DNA from: Anoplopoma fimbria | Taxonomy: Eukaryota; Chordata; Actinopteri; Perciformes; Anoplopomatidae | NCBI RefSeq assembly: GCF_027596085.1 | Contig: NC_072450.1 | Location: 6,238,736-6,302,735, forward strand | Direction of reading: 5' to 3' | Length of the DNA stretch: 64,000 nt | In this document: positions 25,899-37,329 of the stretch, piece after piece | How the letters are laid out: the number at the start of each line of letters is the position of its first letter | How positions within the stretch are numbered: the stretch's first letter is position 1 | Translations under genes and position numbers: made by a program | Notes under the pieces: model-generated | Seen by the model: the letters and a program-made list of their open reading frames with translations, nothing else | Told to the model about the DNA's origin: nothing | Database searches by the model: none

Positions 25899-27858
25899 AA
25901 AAGACTTCACTGATGAGGACAGTTCAGATGAGGAGTGGGATCGGACGCCCAAGAACAGAAGAACTTCCCCGAGAAAGCATTGCCGCTCTGCTTCTCCAGC
26001 GTCATCGCCCCTGAAATCACCAAGTAAGAAACTGAAACGGAGCCCCCTCGTAAAGAAGAACCTTTATGCATCTACACCCAAGAAAAACACCTCCTCCACC
26101 AATACTCGCAAGACATTATATTCCCCACGTGGGAAGAATAAAAGGGGAAAGAGGCTTGTGAGCGAGGACCAGGATGATGTCGACGGAGACCGGTGGCGGA
26201 ACACTGATGAGGAAGACGTCGAGCCTCCCCAACCACGGTTCAGACCTGCGAGGGACGTGGGGCCGCAGCTGAACAGAACCGCAAACTACACGCCACTCGA
26301 ACTGTTCCAGCTGTTCTTCTCCGTGACGGTAATCGATACGTTGGTAAGAAACACCAATGCCTATGGGAAGAGGAAATACCAAGGCCACAAGGAAAGCTGG
26401 GTGCCCGTCACAACCGCGGATATGTACTCGTTCATCAGCCTCGTCCTCTACATGGGCATTGCGCCGCTCAAAACTCTGAAAGACTTCTGGAGAGGATCTA
26501 AACTGTTCACCTTGCCGTTTCCCGCCTCCGTCATGCCCAGCAGGCGCTTCCTGGCCATCTCCTGCAGTCTACACATGAATGATCCCGCAGTTGAAGCCGC
26601 CAACGACATGAAGAAAGGGACATCAGGATATGACAGGCTTTGTAGGATAAAGCCGCTGTACGGGCAGATTTTGGAGGCCTGCTACACATTCTACCATCCC
26701 CACCAGCACATCTCCATCGACGAACGGATGGTGGCGAGTAAAGCAAGAATCGGGATCAAGCAGTACGTCAAAACCAAGCCTACTAAATGGGGATTTAAGC
26801 TTTTTGTCTTAGCAGACTCGTCGTGTGGCTACACCCTGAACTTTTTTGTGTATGGGGGCAGAGAAGGTAACCCCACAGGGAAGGGCGCAAGCTACGATGC
26901 TGTCATGAGACTGCTGGACATCCCCTTTCTAGGCAAAGGATACAAGCTCTATGTGGACAACTTTTACACCAGTCCAACTCTTTTCCTCGACCTCCTCCAG
27001 AGAAAAATCTGGGCGTGCGGCACTCTTCGCTCTAACGTGGCCGGTTACCCCAGAACCAAAAGCAATGACATGCCGGTGAAAACGCCGAGGGGGACTATCC
27101 GGTGGATCAGGAAAGGAGGGTTGCTGTTTGTAAAGTGGTTGGACACCCGGGAGGTAACGATGTGTACCACTTTACACAAAGCGTACAGCAATGACTTTGC
27201 GAAGCGCAAAGTGAAAGACGCGGACGGACAGTGGACGATGAAGGAGGTGCCTGTTCCGGGCTGCATCAAAGACTACAACCAGCACATGGGGGGCGTCGAC
27301 CTGTCAGACGCACTCATTAGCTACTACAATGTCCTCCATAAAACCAGGAAATGGTACAAGACTCTGTTTTATCATTTTGTGGACATAGCCACTGTGAATG
27401 CCTTCATCCTCCACAAGGGAATGTGCAAACTGCAGAATCGGCCTACGTTAACACAGAAGAGCTTCAGGGAGCAACTGATCTTGTCCCTGGCGGAGATCGG
27501 ATCCACTCCACGTCGGTCAGCTCGACAAAACTTCATGTTTCCCGCCTCTACTTTCAAAGTGCCTCCTGCTTCCCCCCTCAAAGTCCCACCTGCCTCCAAA
27601 TCCAATGAAGCCGCCACCTCCCATCCTTCCACTGAGGTGCCACCTGCTACAGCCCCTTATGCTCACCTGCCAGCTTACTTTGTAGAACAAATGACCAATG
27701 TGGCCTCCAGAGTTCGGGCCACTGCCGGCAGAAGGGCATGTGTGGTCTGCAAAAGAAAGTCGCCAGTCTACTGCAGCACTTGTCAAAAAACCCTTTGCTT
27801 CACCGCTCAAAGGAATTGTTACAGTGAGTGGCATAGGGGCAATAATATTTGTGTCTAA
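25899..27858 (+). CDS. piggyBac transposase-derived protein (PGBD4-like), main exon
   Basis: The exon opens after TATATTTACAG and stays open for 653 codons to a TAA, giving a predicted protein of about 695 aa with exon 1. The N-terminal part (about residues 43-165) is Ser/Lys/Arg-rich with basic clusters such as KKLKRSPLVKK, a possible nuclear localisation signal. The DDE_Tnp_1_7-type domain spans about 174-554, from TPLELFQLFF to LHKGMCKL. The candidate catalytic aspartates are D349 (FVLADSS), D396 (LYVDNFYTS) and D510 (HMGGVDLSD). A Pro/Ser linker (about 590-629) repeats KVPPAS. The C-terminal Cys-rich finger has C657, C660, C668, C671, C676, C683 and H688. Such enzymes cut and paste DNA at TTAA sites. 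All key residues are present with no frameshift, but no flanking inverted repeats were seen. It is therefore either a domesticated PGBD gene or a recently active copy whose ends I missed. It is antisense to NELL1. Confidence 0.9.
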
Positions 27859-29560
27859 GTGACTACACCCACTTGTTTATAGTCTGTATAAAGGGCCTTA
27901 GGCTGAGTGAACTTATTTGTGCCTTTGATCACCACGAGGGCCTTTTGGTTCCTTTGCCAAAGTCTCCTATGTCTATGTTGTGACCTCATAACATCTTTAC
28001 CTCATGATTACACTGAGTACATGAAGCTACAATGAGGAACTTGAATTTTGTGTTGATTTTGGTGGTCCCTGTGGACAAAAGTGGTAGTTTTTTCAGAGAA
28101 CAAGACTCCCTTTAGAAAACCTAAAATGACAAGCATTAATATTAACTATATAGACATAGACATAGTCTTCTTGCTGATAGGTTTGTTAACTGTTGTAGGT
28201 CATATAGAGGCATCAATTTTAAATTGAGACTCTTCCATAACCAGTTCCTCACAGTCACTTTAACAAGCCTATGCAAATTGTCTCCAAGTAGTATGAGAAC
28301 TTGAACTAACAGAAGTAGAACAAATATAACCTTAAAAATCTTTGATCATCATCCTCTCCGGGCCTCTGATTGGACTACGTGACGATCATTTTATTCCCAG
28401 GACTGATAACTCGGCTTTGATATATTCAATCAAATAACATGAGGTTCCCAGAAATCTTGGACTGAAAAAACTGGACTTTCATCTAAAACACCTTTTGAAA
28501 AGTGATCTTCCAGCATCATAAATGGATACGGATCTACCTCTGCCTGGAAGACTGCTGTGAAAATGGATACCTCATTTCATTCTCTTTTGTTATCTGCAAC
28601 TAAGATCCTTTTCCTACAACAACACAAGAACCTGATACTACTTCACCAATGCTCAATGCTGGTGATGTTGCTTCATGTGAGAAATACATATGTACACTTC
28701 ATAAATGAATGGGACTTGTATAATTCGAAGTAGAAATGGAGATTGCACTGTATATCAACTGATGCAGAAGACAGGGAAGGTTTCAGCATCATGAGTTTTA
28801 TCCTGGTTTTGATCTTTTTTGGGAATATGATGTTTACATGAAACATGAGAGTATTTGGCTATTCAGGTTTTGGATTGTGTGGTTGGAACAGCCATTTATT
28901 TGGCTTTTCAGTATCTCAGCTAATCTATTTTCTTTCTAGTTAGTAGAACCTCTAGTTCCTCAGTAGTTTGGTTTCTGGTCCAGCTTCTTCAACTTGAAAA
29001 ATATGTTTTTAAGCTATAGTGCCCAAGTTCTCCTTATTATGGTATCATTTGGTGATTATACCAGAATAAGGAAACACTGATAATAACATATAATGCTAAC
29101 CCATAGTGCATATAATTACACACTGATTCATTACAGATTACCTCATCAACTCTACCTCTCTGTGTAGGAATTACACCAACGAAACTTGAATGATCTGAAA
29201 TGTATTATGCTATTTTTCTATGACAACCTGACTGATATCAAAGGAGCTACTTTTACACTGGATCCATGTTTGTGCATTTATAAGGAATTGTCTACATTTG
29301 CAGGATCTTTATGTATTGCAAAATGAAAAGCAGTGATCTCAAAGTCTCATTCTCCTCTCCTCATTGCTAAATGGAGGATCAGATATGTTGGTACCTCTGA
29401 TTAACTTCATTACCTCTCTGACTCTTCCAAATAGTTTTTTTTTTTAAGTTTTACACAATACTATTATGGATTTTGTATGTATTTGTATGAGGGCTAATGG
29501 ATTTGGAGTTGTGTTTTTGTGACTTTCCTGTAAAAATACATTTTAAAATAAATAAAAAGG
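27859..29560 (+). other. probable 3' UTR of the piggyBac-derived gene
   Basis: About 1.7 kb of AT-rich noncoding sequence follows the stop codon. Overlapping AATAAA signals lie at 29547-29556, with a G/T-rich stretch 25-40 bp after them (GGTGTTTTTATTCGGTGGTGG), which fits a cleavage and polyadenylation site. No second reading frame of note was seen. An earlier polyadenylation site cannot be excluded. Confidence 0.4.
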
Positions 29561-30700
29561 GATCTGTAAATGGTGTTTTTATTCGGTGGTGGTGGTGGCA
29601 GGGGGGTGTAGTTTGCTAAATAAAGCTTAAATAAGTGACATCATTTGAAATTATATTTCATAACGTGTAGATATAGTGTGGATTTTAGTGTGTTGCATAC
29701 ATTTGTAAAAACTAAAAGCGTACAGTATTTTAGAAGAAAAAGCAAAAAGAAAAACTAGTTTTACAGAGATGAACTGACAACATTTCTTTGGAGGAGACGC
29801 TTGTAGCCATGATTCATTGATGCTAAATATGTAAAATAATGATGTGGTACATTGGGAGTGTTACAAACATAACAATTGTCATTACCACGAGAGTGATTCA
29901 TCATCATTTAATAAGTAATTACTAACTACAATTTCAATTAATATATTAAACATTTTCAGAGAGAAATTGTGAAGTTCAGCCCACATTAGGACTGAATGGC
30001 TGTCTTTAAAAATATAAATAAATACAAATCCACAGTTAAATCCAACAGTCTCAGTGTGGAAAAAAATATGAAATGAAATGTTACCACCAGTTCTCCGATG
30101 CAGAGCTGTAGGTTTGTCATATAAACTTCTGCTGCTCTGTGGGTTCCTTTGAGTTTACGCAACTTCTTGCGTTAAGGTGTGAAACAGAGCTGCTGTCAAC
30201 CTTTCTAATTAGACCTGAAGAGACCACGTGATCTGAATGAGTCAAATCTGCTGCCTACTATTCTTGTTAATAATCATCTATCAACACTTTGATTAACATT
30301 CCTGGTGTTAATGGGTCACGTTATGAATTTCAATATTACTTGGACCTGACACCTAAAACAGACAGCATGTGTCATTCACACTAGGACCTGTAGCTCTGTC
30401 ATCCATATACCTTTAAAACTTAGGCCGAAAACTACGTGGTTTTCAGGGCAGAAAATACTGCAACACTGATGTTCATTTCCTCTCCTGTCATTCTTTATCC
30501 TGCTGCTGCCGATAGCTCTTTTAGAAGCTCTTAATATTATGCATCACAAAAATATTTAATTGGGAAACTTTGCTAAAAAACCCCAGGTGAGGTGATATCT
30601 TAATTTAGTTTGATACATTTACTTTTCCTACTGAGTGCATATTGCTCCTAATAAAGATGGTGTGTTTATGTACGTCGCAGACCGAAATTGCCAACATATC
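29561..30700. other. noncoding AT-rich sequence
   Basis: No exon recognised. A (GGT)n-like run is present near 29585-29600. No piggyBac-type inverted repeat was identified here. Confidence 0.45.
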
Positions 30701-30701
30701 A

Positions 30702-31379
30702 TTGGTAGTGGAAGAAGTATTCAGATCCTTTACTTAATGAAAATACAAATATCACACTGAAAATTCTCCACTTCAGGTAAAAGCCCTGCATTCAGATCAT
30801 TACTTAACCTTTGAAAAGTATTCATTGTGCAGTAAAATGTTCCCCCTGTCAGTATTTTACAGTTATATATTATATTTTTTGATTAATATTACTACTGCAT
30901 GTTGCATTTTACTTATGTAGATGTATATGGTTGGCTGATTTTCACTACTTTATATACTGTAAACCAATCTCTTTAAAAAGTCAACCTCTCATGATCTCAG
31001 AATGAACAGCCCTGTTTTAAGCTCTGTGAAGATGTTATTTCCAGCTGATCATACAGGCTTTTGAAATAGATTATTTAACTTAAGAAGTAGGTGAAGTATC
31101 TCAACACATAATGGAACACTTCATCCAGTTCATCACAAACATTCAAAAACAACACATCTGGAGATACATGGTTATCACTGGACAGGAGGGGGATGAAAAA
31201 ATTGTAATCTGAAACGTAACTAAAGCTATCAAATAAATGTAGTGGATTTAAAAGTACAATATTTCCCTCTGGGATGTAGTGGAGCAGAATTATAAAGCTG
31301 CATAACAATCTAAATACTAAATACAGGTACAAGTACCTAAAATGTGTGAGTAAATGTACTTGGTTACCTTCCACTACTG
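30702..31379. mobile_element. probable nonautonomous hAT-like element
   Basis: The left end has GGTAGTGGAAGAAGTATTCA followed by GATCCTTTACTTAA. The right end has GTAAATGTACTTGGTTACCT followed by TCCACTACTG. The outer AGTGGAAG motif is thus inverted at the two ends. These motifs are common at the ends of teleost hAT-type small elements as I recall. No transposase frame. Flanking target duplications are not clear. Confidence 0.55.
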
Positions 31380-31380
31380 C

Positions 31381-32480
31381 AAATTATTGCCTGAAGCAAA
31401 AATATAACCGATTAACAAGCAGTTCTATGAGCACAGTTGCATTCAGGTACAGTTCCGTATTCATTCCCAAGTATAGATATGGAACATTGTGAGACTGACC
31501 ACAGGTCAGAGGCAACAGCTACATTATTAAGTAGGAAACGATAGCAAGGTTAAATACAGGTTAAATAAATATGATAATAGGCTCATAATCACAACCTGAG
31601 CTTACTCAGGGTATAAATAGTAATGAGGGATATATACACTGACTCAAAACCAATTTACTCCAGCAACAGAATGCCCCTTTATATGTAAATGTTAACCCGG
31701 ACATTCAGTTTGTCTCTTTGATAATAGCTCGGTTAAAAGAGAAAGGAGGTTGGAGGTTGGAGGCTGGGTTAAGTGATGCTAAACAGGGACGATGCATAAA
31801 ATAAAAAGGCTGACTGACCGCTGCACTGATCCAGCTCCAGGTCTGGTGGAAGCCAAGTGACAGGTATGTGGCAGCGTGTGCATGTGATAAATAGCCTGAT
31901 AGCTGCCTTCACGGAGGCTTAGCGGACAGAGCAAGCCTCCCTCTGTCATTATACATCCTGTGACTGCAGATAAGACACCGCTTAACCCTTCTGTCAATCA
32001 CGACCACACACGTTTATTGTGGTTTTCCGCCGAACGTTAAATTGGGAGCAATGCTGCAGGCGTTGCGCTGGATGTCATATCTCAGTCCATAAAGCAAAGG
32101 CAAACTTTTGTTTCCATTTCACAGGAGATTAATAATTTCCAGCGAGCTCCGTCTGAGACTAGATTTAATGTCTACAGACAAAATAGACTCTGCTGGAGTG
32201 TTAATATCAATCCGTTCACTGCATTTTGGAAATATTCATCACTTTCCTGTTCTCAGTGGTGGTACTGAAACCAAGCGGTTAATGATTCGTAGAGTTTGAT
32301 CACTTCCTTTTGCCCAGTGCATGCTGGGATTGGCTCTGGACTCCCAACCCCCCCTTGAACTCTTGAATAACAGCAGCAAGGAAAATACAATGACTTACTG
32401 CATATGAATGACTGACTCCTAAAGCCAGAACTAGTGATGTAAGCATTTTTTGACCCACACTGGCAGATGTTTGACAATTG
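31381..32480. other. noncoding sequence
   Basis: No exon or RNA gene recognised. Average complexity. Confidence 0.45.
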
Positions 32481-32499
32481 CGCCTAATCTTATTATAAG

Positions 32500-32625
32500 A
32501 CAATGAATCTCTAGAACCGCTCATCCAATCTACTTCACACTTCACAGGTGTATTGCTGTGGACCCAAGTTAGTGCCGTGTCAAATCTGGTGCAATTCGGT
32601 TCAATATTAATACAATTTGAATAAA
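32500..32625 (+). repeat. dispersed repeat fragment, copy B
   Basis: Shares ATCTACTTCACA, GGTGTATTGCTG and GTTCAATATTAAT with 20700-20830, in the same orientation. Confidence 0.6.
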
Positions 32626-32700
32626 AAAAGTGATAGCGCTCTGTGAAGCAGTGGGGGCGGAGCTTCAGGACAGGAACTGAGGAACACAAAGAACGAAATT

Positions 32701-34630
32701 GTAAACAAAAATCTCACTTTGCACACTTATTTTTGTTACTACCACACCCGAAGAACCTTGGACATTTGACCGATAACTGATCACAAAGCAGCGAATTTGG
32801 TTGAGATGGAAGTTTCAACAACAAAACAGGGTCATCATTTTGTTCTTCGTTGTTAAGCATTGTGCAACCTTGATGTTTGAATGGATGTTCAAATGGAGAC
32901 AGAGGTGGACAAGGAGACCAACCAAGCCAGTCGTATCTCCGATCTCCAGTACTAGCTAGTGCTAGGAGAAGTTCCTGAGTATCTGAATCGTCTTTGAAAA
33001 GTAAAGTTCCTACGCTGAAAAAAAAAGTTTTTCAGGATATAACCTGAACTTGAAGAAGAGAAAAAATGCAAATGAAATTAATTAAAATGTTTTAATACCC
33101 TGGTTGGGTTACAAATTGAACTTTCTGTTAAACCTAATACAAGTCCCAATATATCAACCTGTGAAGTCGATTATCAACATTGTGTAGCAATATATTCCAT
33201 CAAGAGAGGTAGTGAGAGGCCCAAACCTCCCAACACATTATTCATTGTCTCAACCCGATCACTGACCCCGTTCAGACGGACAGCATATGCCCCAACAGCA
33301 CTACGTGCCCCGTCATTATGTTAATGGTGCTGAGTGTCAACACCCTGCTGCTGCACTCTGACAGGCTGAAGCCTCATCACATCATTACACACCATTACTG
33401 TTTTTAATGGAGACAACAGCTCCGCAGCAGAGGATGCCCCCCCCCTCATTAGATGATCTAACAAGTGAATAACTCAGGGCTCAATTATCAAGACACTCGC
33501 CTGCTCACCTCGTCCTCACACATTCACACTCACACTCACGCTCACGCTCACACTCGCACTCGGTCACAACTTTGGCCCGCTCTGTTAATGTAAGTGTTGG
33601 AGATGAGATGTCCTGATTGTGCCAAAAATAGATTTTTATTTGGTACTAGTGCAGTTCAAAACTTGTTCAGAACGGGTCAAATGCCTGGCCTGTGGTGTTG
33701 AACTCTGAAATACACTCTGGTTCACGGGAAAAAAACACCAAGGTCAGACTTTACCGTTAGGCTATGTAGGCAACCTGAACCTGGGGCCCACAACTATAAG
33801 GGGGCTAAAAAGCTATATATTCTATATGATGTTAGGCATAACAAATGTTGTCACTGTTCCCAGAAAAAATCTTTCAAAAGGCCCCAAAAGCAGTTTAAAA
33901 AGTATGCAACTCAACTGCATACTACTTACTGTGTATTTCTACTTCAGAGGAAAACATTGTACTAATACATTTACATGACAGAGATGTTACTGGTTACGTT
34001 ACAGACTCAGATTTCACTCTGAATTTATATTATAATTAAAATAGGATGAATTATTATTCATCAGCATTATAGTAGAATTGAAAGCTCCACCTTGAACAGA
34101 GATTAAGTAAATGAAAGTACATTGTGTTGCTAATGCCTCATTTTTACTCTTCACTTGAAATAAAACTTTAAATGCAGCACTTTTAGTGTGCGGCATTAAT
34201 AGTTTTAGTATTAATACTGAATAGTTTTAGATAAGAAAAGAAGTTGGAGCAGGCTTGCTTTTTCTACCACTGCCAAAACCAACATTCCAAGTTAGGAAAG
34301 GAGGTAAAGTAAAGCCTCAAAGCGGCCCACAAATCACTAAATCCGACCCTGAAAAACACTTAAGTTTCGGTTACTCGCAGTCAGAAACATCAATGAAATG
34401 CACTTAGCAAAACCACATAACCATGAAGTAGAGCATGGATTTAATTAGCGAAGGTATTTTGCTGGCAGAAGTGTTATAAGTGTTTCAAGTCAAACCAACA
34501 AAGAAAAAACAAACCCAAGCCGTTGGCTATCTGCTCGTGTTGACTCGGGGGAGATGAGGAAGTGAACAGCAGCCGATGAGCAGCTGACGACATGCTCAAC
34601 TCAATCTGCATACCCCTGAAGCCCCGCTCC
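32701..34630. other. noncoding sequence
   Basis: No exon recognised. A short CACACT/CACGCT hexamer-like run is at about 33518-33562. Otherwise mixed AT-rich sequence. Confidence 0.45.
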
Positions 34631-34637
34631 TTGTTTA

Positions 34638-34756
34638 TTTAATGTTTATTAATTGAACGTGTCCAAATTGCACCAAATTGAACGAAAGCACTCATTCGGG
34701 ATTTCAGCTCGCCAAGTGTGAAGTGGATTGGATGAACGGTTCTCGAGAAGAACACG
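34638..34756 (-). repeat. dispersed repeat fragment, copy C (inverted)
   Basis: ATTAATTGAACGTGTCCAAA, then TTGCACCAAATT, and then AAGTGTGAAGTGGATTGGAT with GAACGGTTCTCGAGAA. These are the reverse-complement counterpart of the motifs at 20700-20830 and 32500-32625. Confidence 0.6.
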
Positions 34757-35824
34757 AAGACAGATGGGCAATTTTTCGCTTTTTTAGATTCAGTCATGAT
34801 TCCCAATGTAACAGATGTATTAGCATTAAAACTGTTGAAAATGTAAACTTTATATTAATTTTCATATACATACATACATGAAATGTGACCTTCGGCAGCA
34901 GTGAGTTTCTGAGCTAGACTGCCAAAACTGCAGCCATTGCTTAAAGTTCAACAAAGGTCTTATTGTGTCCAGAGGGTTGCTGGTTCGATACCCATATTAT
35001 TATTATATTTCTTTATTGATCCCCATGGGGGAAATTCAAGTGTTGCATATAAATCTGGGTGAAGAAGTGAAAGCACAGTGCTTGTCCCACTTACACCCAA
35101 ACTGCTGTAGCTGAGCTGCTCTTTGGCCGTCAGATCGGCCTGCAGTTATAATGAGGAAAGTGCTGAACCCCAAAGTACTCTCACATGTTAATGGAAAAGA
35201 AATCTCTTTGTACAAAAGTGTCTGCCAAATGTGTGTTATGCAATGAAATGTACTGGGCAACTTCCATGTCTGAATGTGCGTAACTGTGTGGGTGTGGAGA
35301 CAACTTTTGCCTGAAGAAGACATTTGGCTAAAGTACCAGAACATGTATGGAAATAAGTCTGTATTTCACAATGTCATTCAAATAGTACAGAAATATCTAA
35401 TACCAGTGCGTGTGTGTTTTACACTGTGTGTGTCTAGGTGTGTGTGTCATCCGTCAGAGGAGTTACGCACTTGTCATTGGGGAGTTCCTCTCCACTCGAT
35501 GCAGGACGTTCATCACATGAAGGTCAACCCCTAAAACTCCACCAGCTACTTTTTTATTAACACTCAACCTTTTCAATGGAGCCATCTGCCAGCTAGAGAA
35601 ATTAATGTCTAAAGCCTTTCAGGATGGAGCGTGAAGATAAACAGAAGACACAGATTTGTGTTTCTTCACTCGCGACGACCTTCTACTGACAACATCCGAA
35701 CACTCCACCTGCCATTACATGATTAACCTCTGTCTTTACACCGTGTTCTGTCATTTTGGATTTACTGTGAAGACAAGCTGAAGACTGGGGAGAAAGTTCA
35801 TTCATTAATTAGTCACCTTGGTGG
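34757..35824. other. noncoding sequence
   Basis: No exon recognised. A short GT-rich patch (35408-35450) is present. Confidence 0.4.
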
Positions 35825-36106
35825 TAAATACAGTATAGGAAGGGCTTGTGGGACTCTTTATTTCTCCAATATCTCTCACTAGGCAACCAGAAATGTCAGA
35901 AATGCATGAACACAGGTGGATAACAAATGAATTATATTATTAGCAGTCCAAGTTTATCAGCTATATTCAAACGCAAATTTGTTAAATGTTAAACCTGATG
36001 ATATTTATAACATGATTTCTAAAGAAGACAAAGTAAGGCCTCCAATAAAGCAGAGATAAGCCATTCATACAATCTACTTTTTCTCTTAAGTTCACTTTTC
36101 ACTTTT
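35825..36106 (+). repeat. source copy of a local templated duplication
   Basis: This 282-bp segment recurs at 37017-37292 with one base change (GGGACTC versus GGGTCTC) and a 6-bp deletion in the second copy. It is not flanked by any duplication here, so it is the likely donor. Confidence 0.85.
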
Positions 36107-36142
36107 AAATATTGTGGATTTTCTTACTTTAATCCATTTTAA

Positions 36143-36160
36143 AGGGGACTATTCATGAAA

Positions 36161-36192
<32 letters not shown>

Positions 36193-36472
36193 AAATATAT
36201 TTTTCAGAGACCAGCCCAGACAATTGTCTTTGCAAAGGTGGACCATATTTTTCTCACAAGCCAATCAGAGCAGACTGGGCTTTTTCAGGAGGGTTAAAGA
36301 GAGAGAGAAGCGCTTAAAGAAGAAGAAAAAAGGGTTTCAGACAGATGGTGAATGCAGGTATATACATACTATATAAAGTATGTGATGTTCTTAACATTAA
36401 AGAATGTGAACATGCCCAAGCAGAAAACCAAACTACAAGTCTGAACCTGAAAATGAGCCTGATATGTCCCCT
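36143..36472. mobile_element. small inverted-repeat element flanked by TTAA
   Basis: The ends read AGGGGACTAT and, reverse-complemented from the right, AGGGGACATA. TTAA lies immediately outside at 36139-36142 and 36473-36476. The interior has a poly-A/TA tract and AGCCAATCAGAGCAG. There is no coding capacity. TTAA target duplication is the signature of piggyBac-type transposition, though the TIR start is not the usual CCC. Confidence 0.6.
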
Positions 36473-36850
36473 TTAAGCTGGCTGTATGTGTACATTAAAC
36501 CAATAGATAAAAGCCAAGTATTTCTAACTTTAGGATAAACCTGCAGTTAATGTTATGAATCTACGTAAATTATATCCCATAAAGGTTTCCTCCGCATAAA
36601 ATAAACTATGAAGTCTGCAGTTTTATGTTAATAAGTGTTCATAAATTGATTTTTTTTTTTCAGAAGTAGCTGGACACCAGTCAAATTAATTTTTCACAGC
36701 TTGGCAACAAAAGGTTGTACTCCTTAAAAGGTTAATTACTGATCTACAAAGCATAAAAAAGAAACTACTGCTGACACAATTACAAGTGATAAACCTGTTT
36801 TTAAGGTAGGCTATGCCTTATCAGAAAGTAGTGATCATACACACACCTAT

Positions 36851-36979
<129 letters not shown>

Positions 36980-36983
36980 CAAC

Positions 36984-37329
36984 TGTGTCCAAGAGATGCT
37001 TTGGAGCTCTTAGATTTAAATACAGTATAGGAAGGGCTTGTGGGTCTCTTTATTTCTCCAATATCTCTCACTAGGCAACCAGAAATGTCAGAAATGCATG
37101 AACACAGGTGGATAACAAATGAATTATATTATTAGCAGTCCAAGTTTATCAGCTATATTCAAATTTGTTAAATGTTAAACCTGATGATATTTATAACATG
37201 ATTTCTAAAGAAGACAAAGTAAGGCCTCCAATAAAGCAGAGATAAGCCATTCATACAATCTACTTTTTCTCTTAAGTTCACTTTTCACTTTTGTGTCCAA
37301 GAGATGCTTTGGAGCTCTTAGATTTAAAT
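36984..37329. repeat. 38-bp direct duplication flanking the inserted copy
   Basis: The same 38-bp sequence (beginning TGTGTCCAAG and ending GATTTAAAT) is at 36984-37021 and at 37292-37329, bracketing the 276-bp insert with 1-5 bp of overlap at the joints. Confidence 0.88.
37017..37292 (+). repeat. inserted copy of 35825-36106
   Basis: This 276-bp copy lies about 1.2 kb from its source in the same orientation, almost identical, and is flanked by a 38-bp target duplication. It has no mobile-element ends, so a repair-templated insertion is likelier than transposition. Confidence 0.85.

Noticed and set aside
26116..27834. Minus-strand and alternate-frame open frames across the transposase exon
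   Set aside because: Shadows of the real coding frame with no recognisable domains.
23996..29631. TTAA sites at about 23996 and 29628 as ends of a piggyBac transposon around the transposase gene
   Set aside because: The adjoining sequences are not inverted repeats of each other; other TTAA pairs tried also failed.
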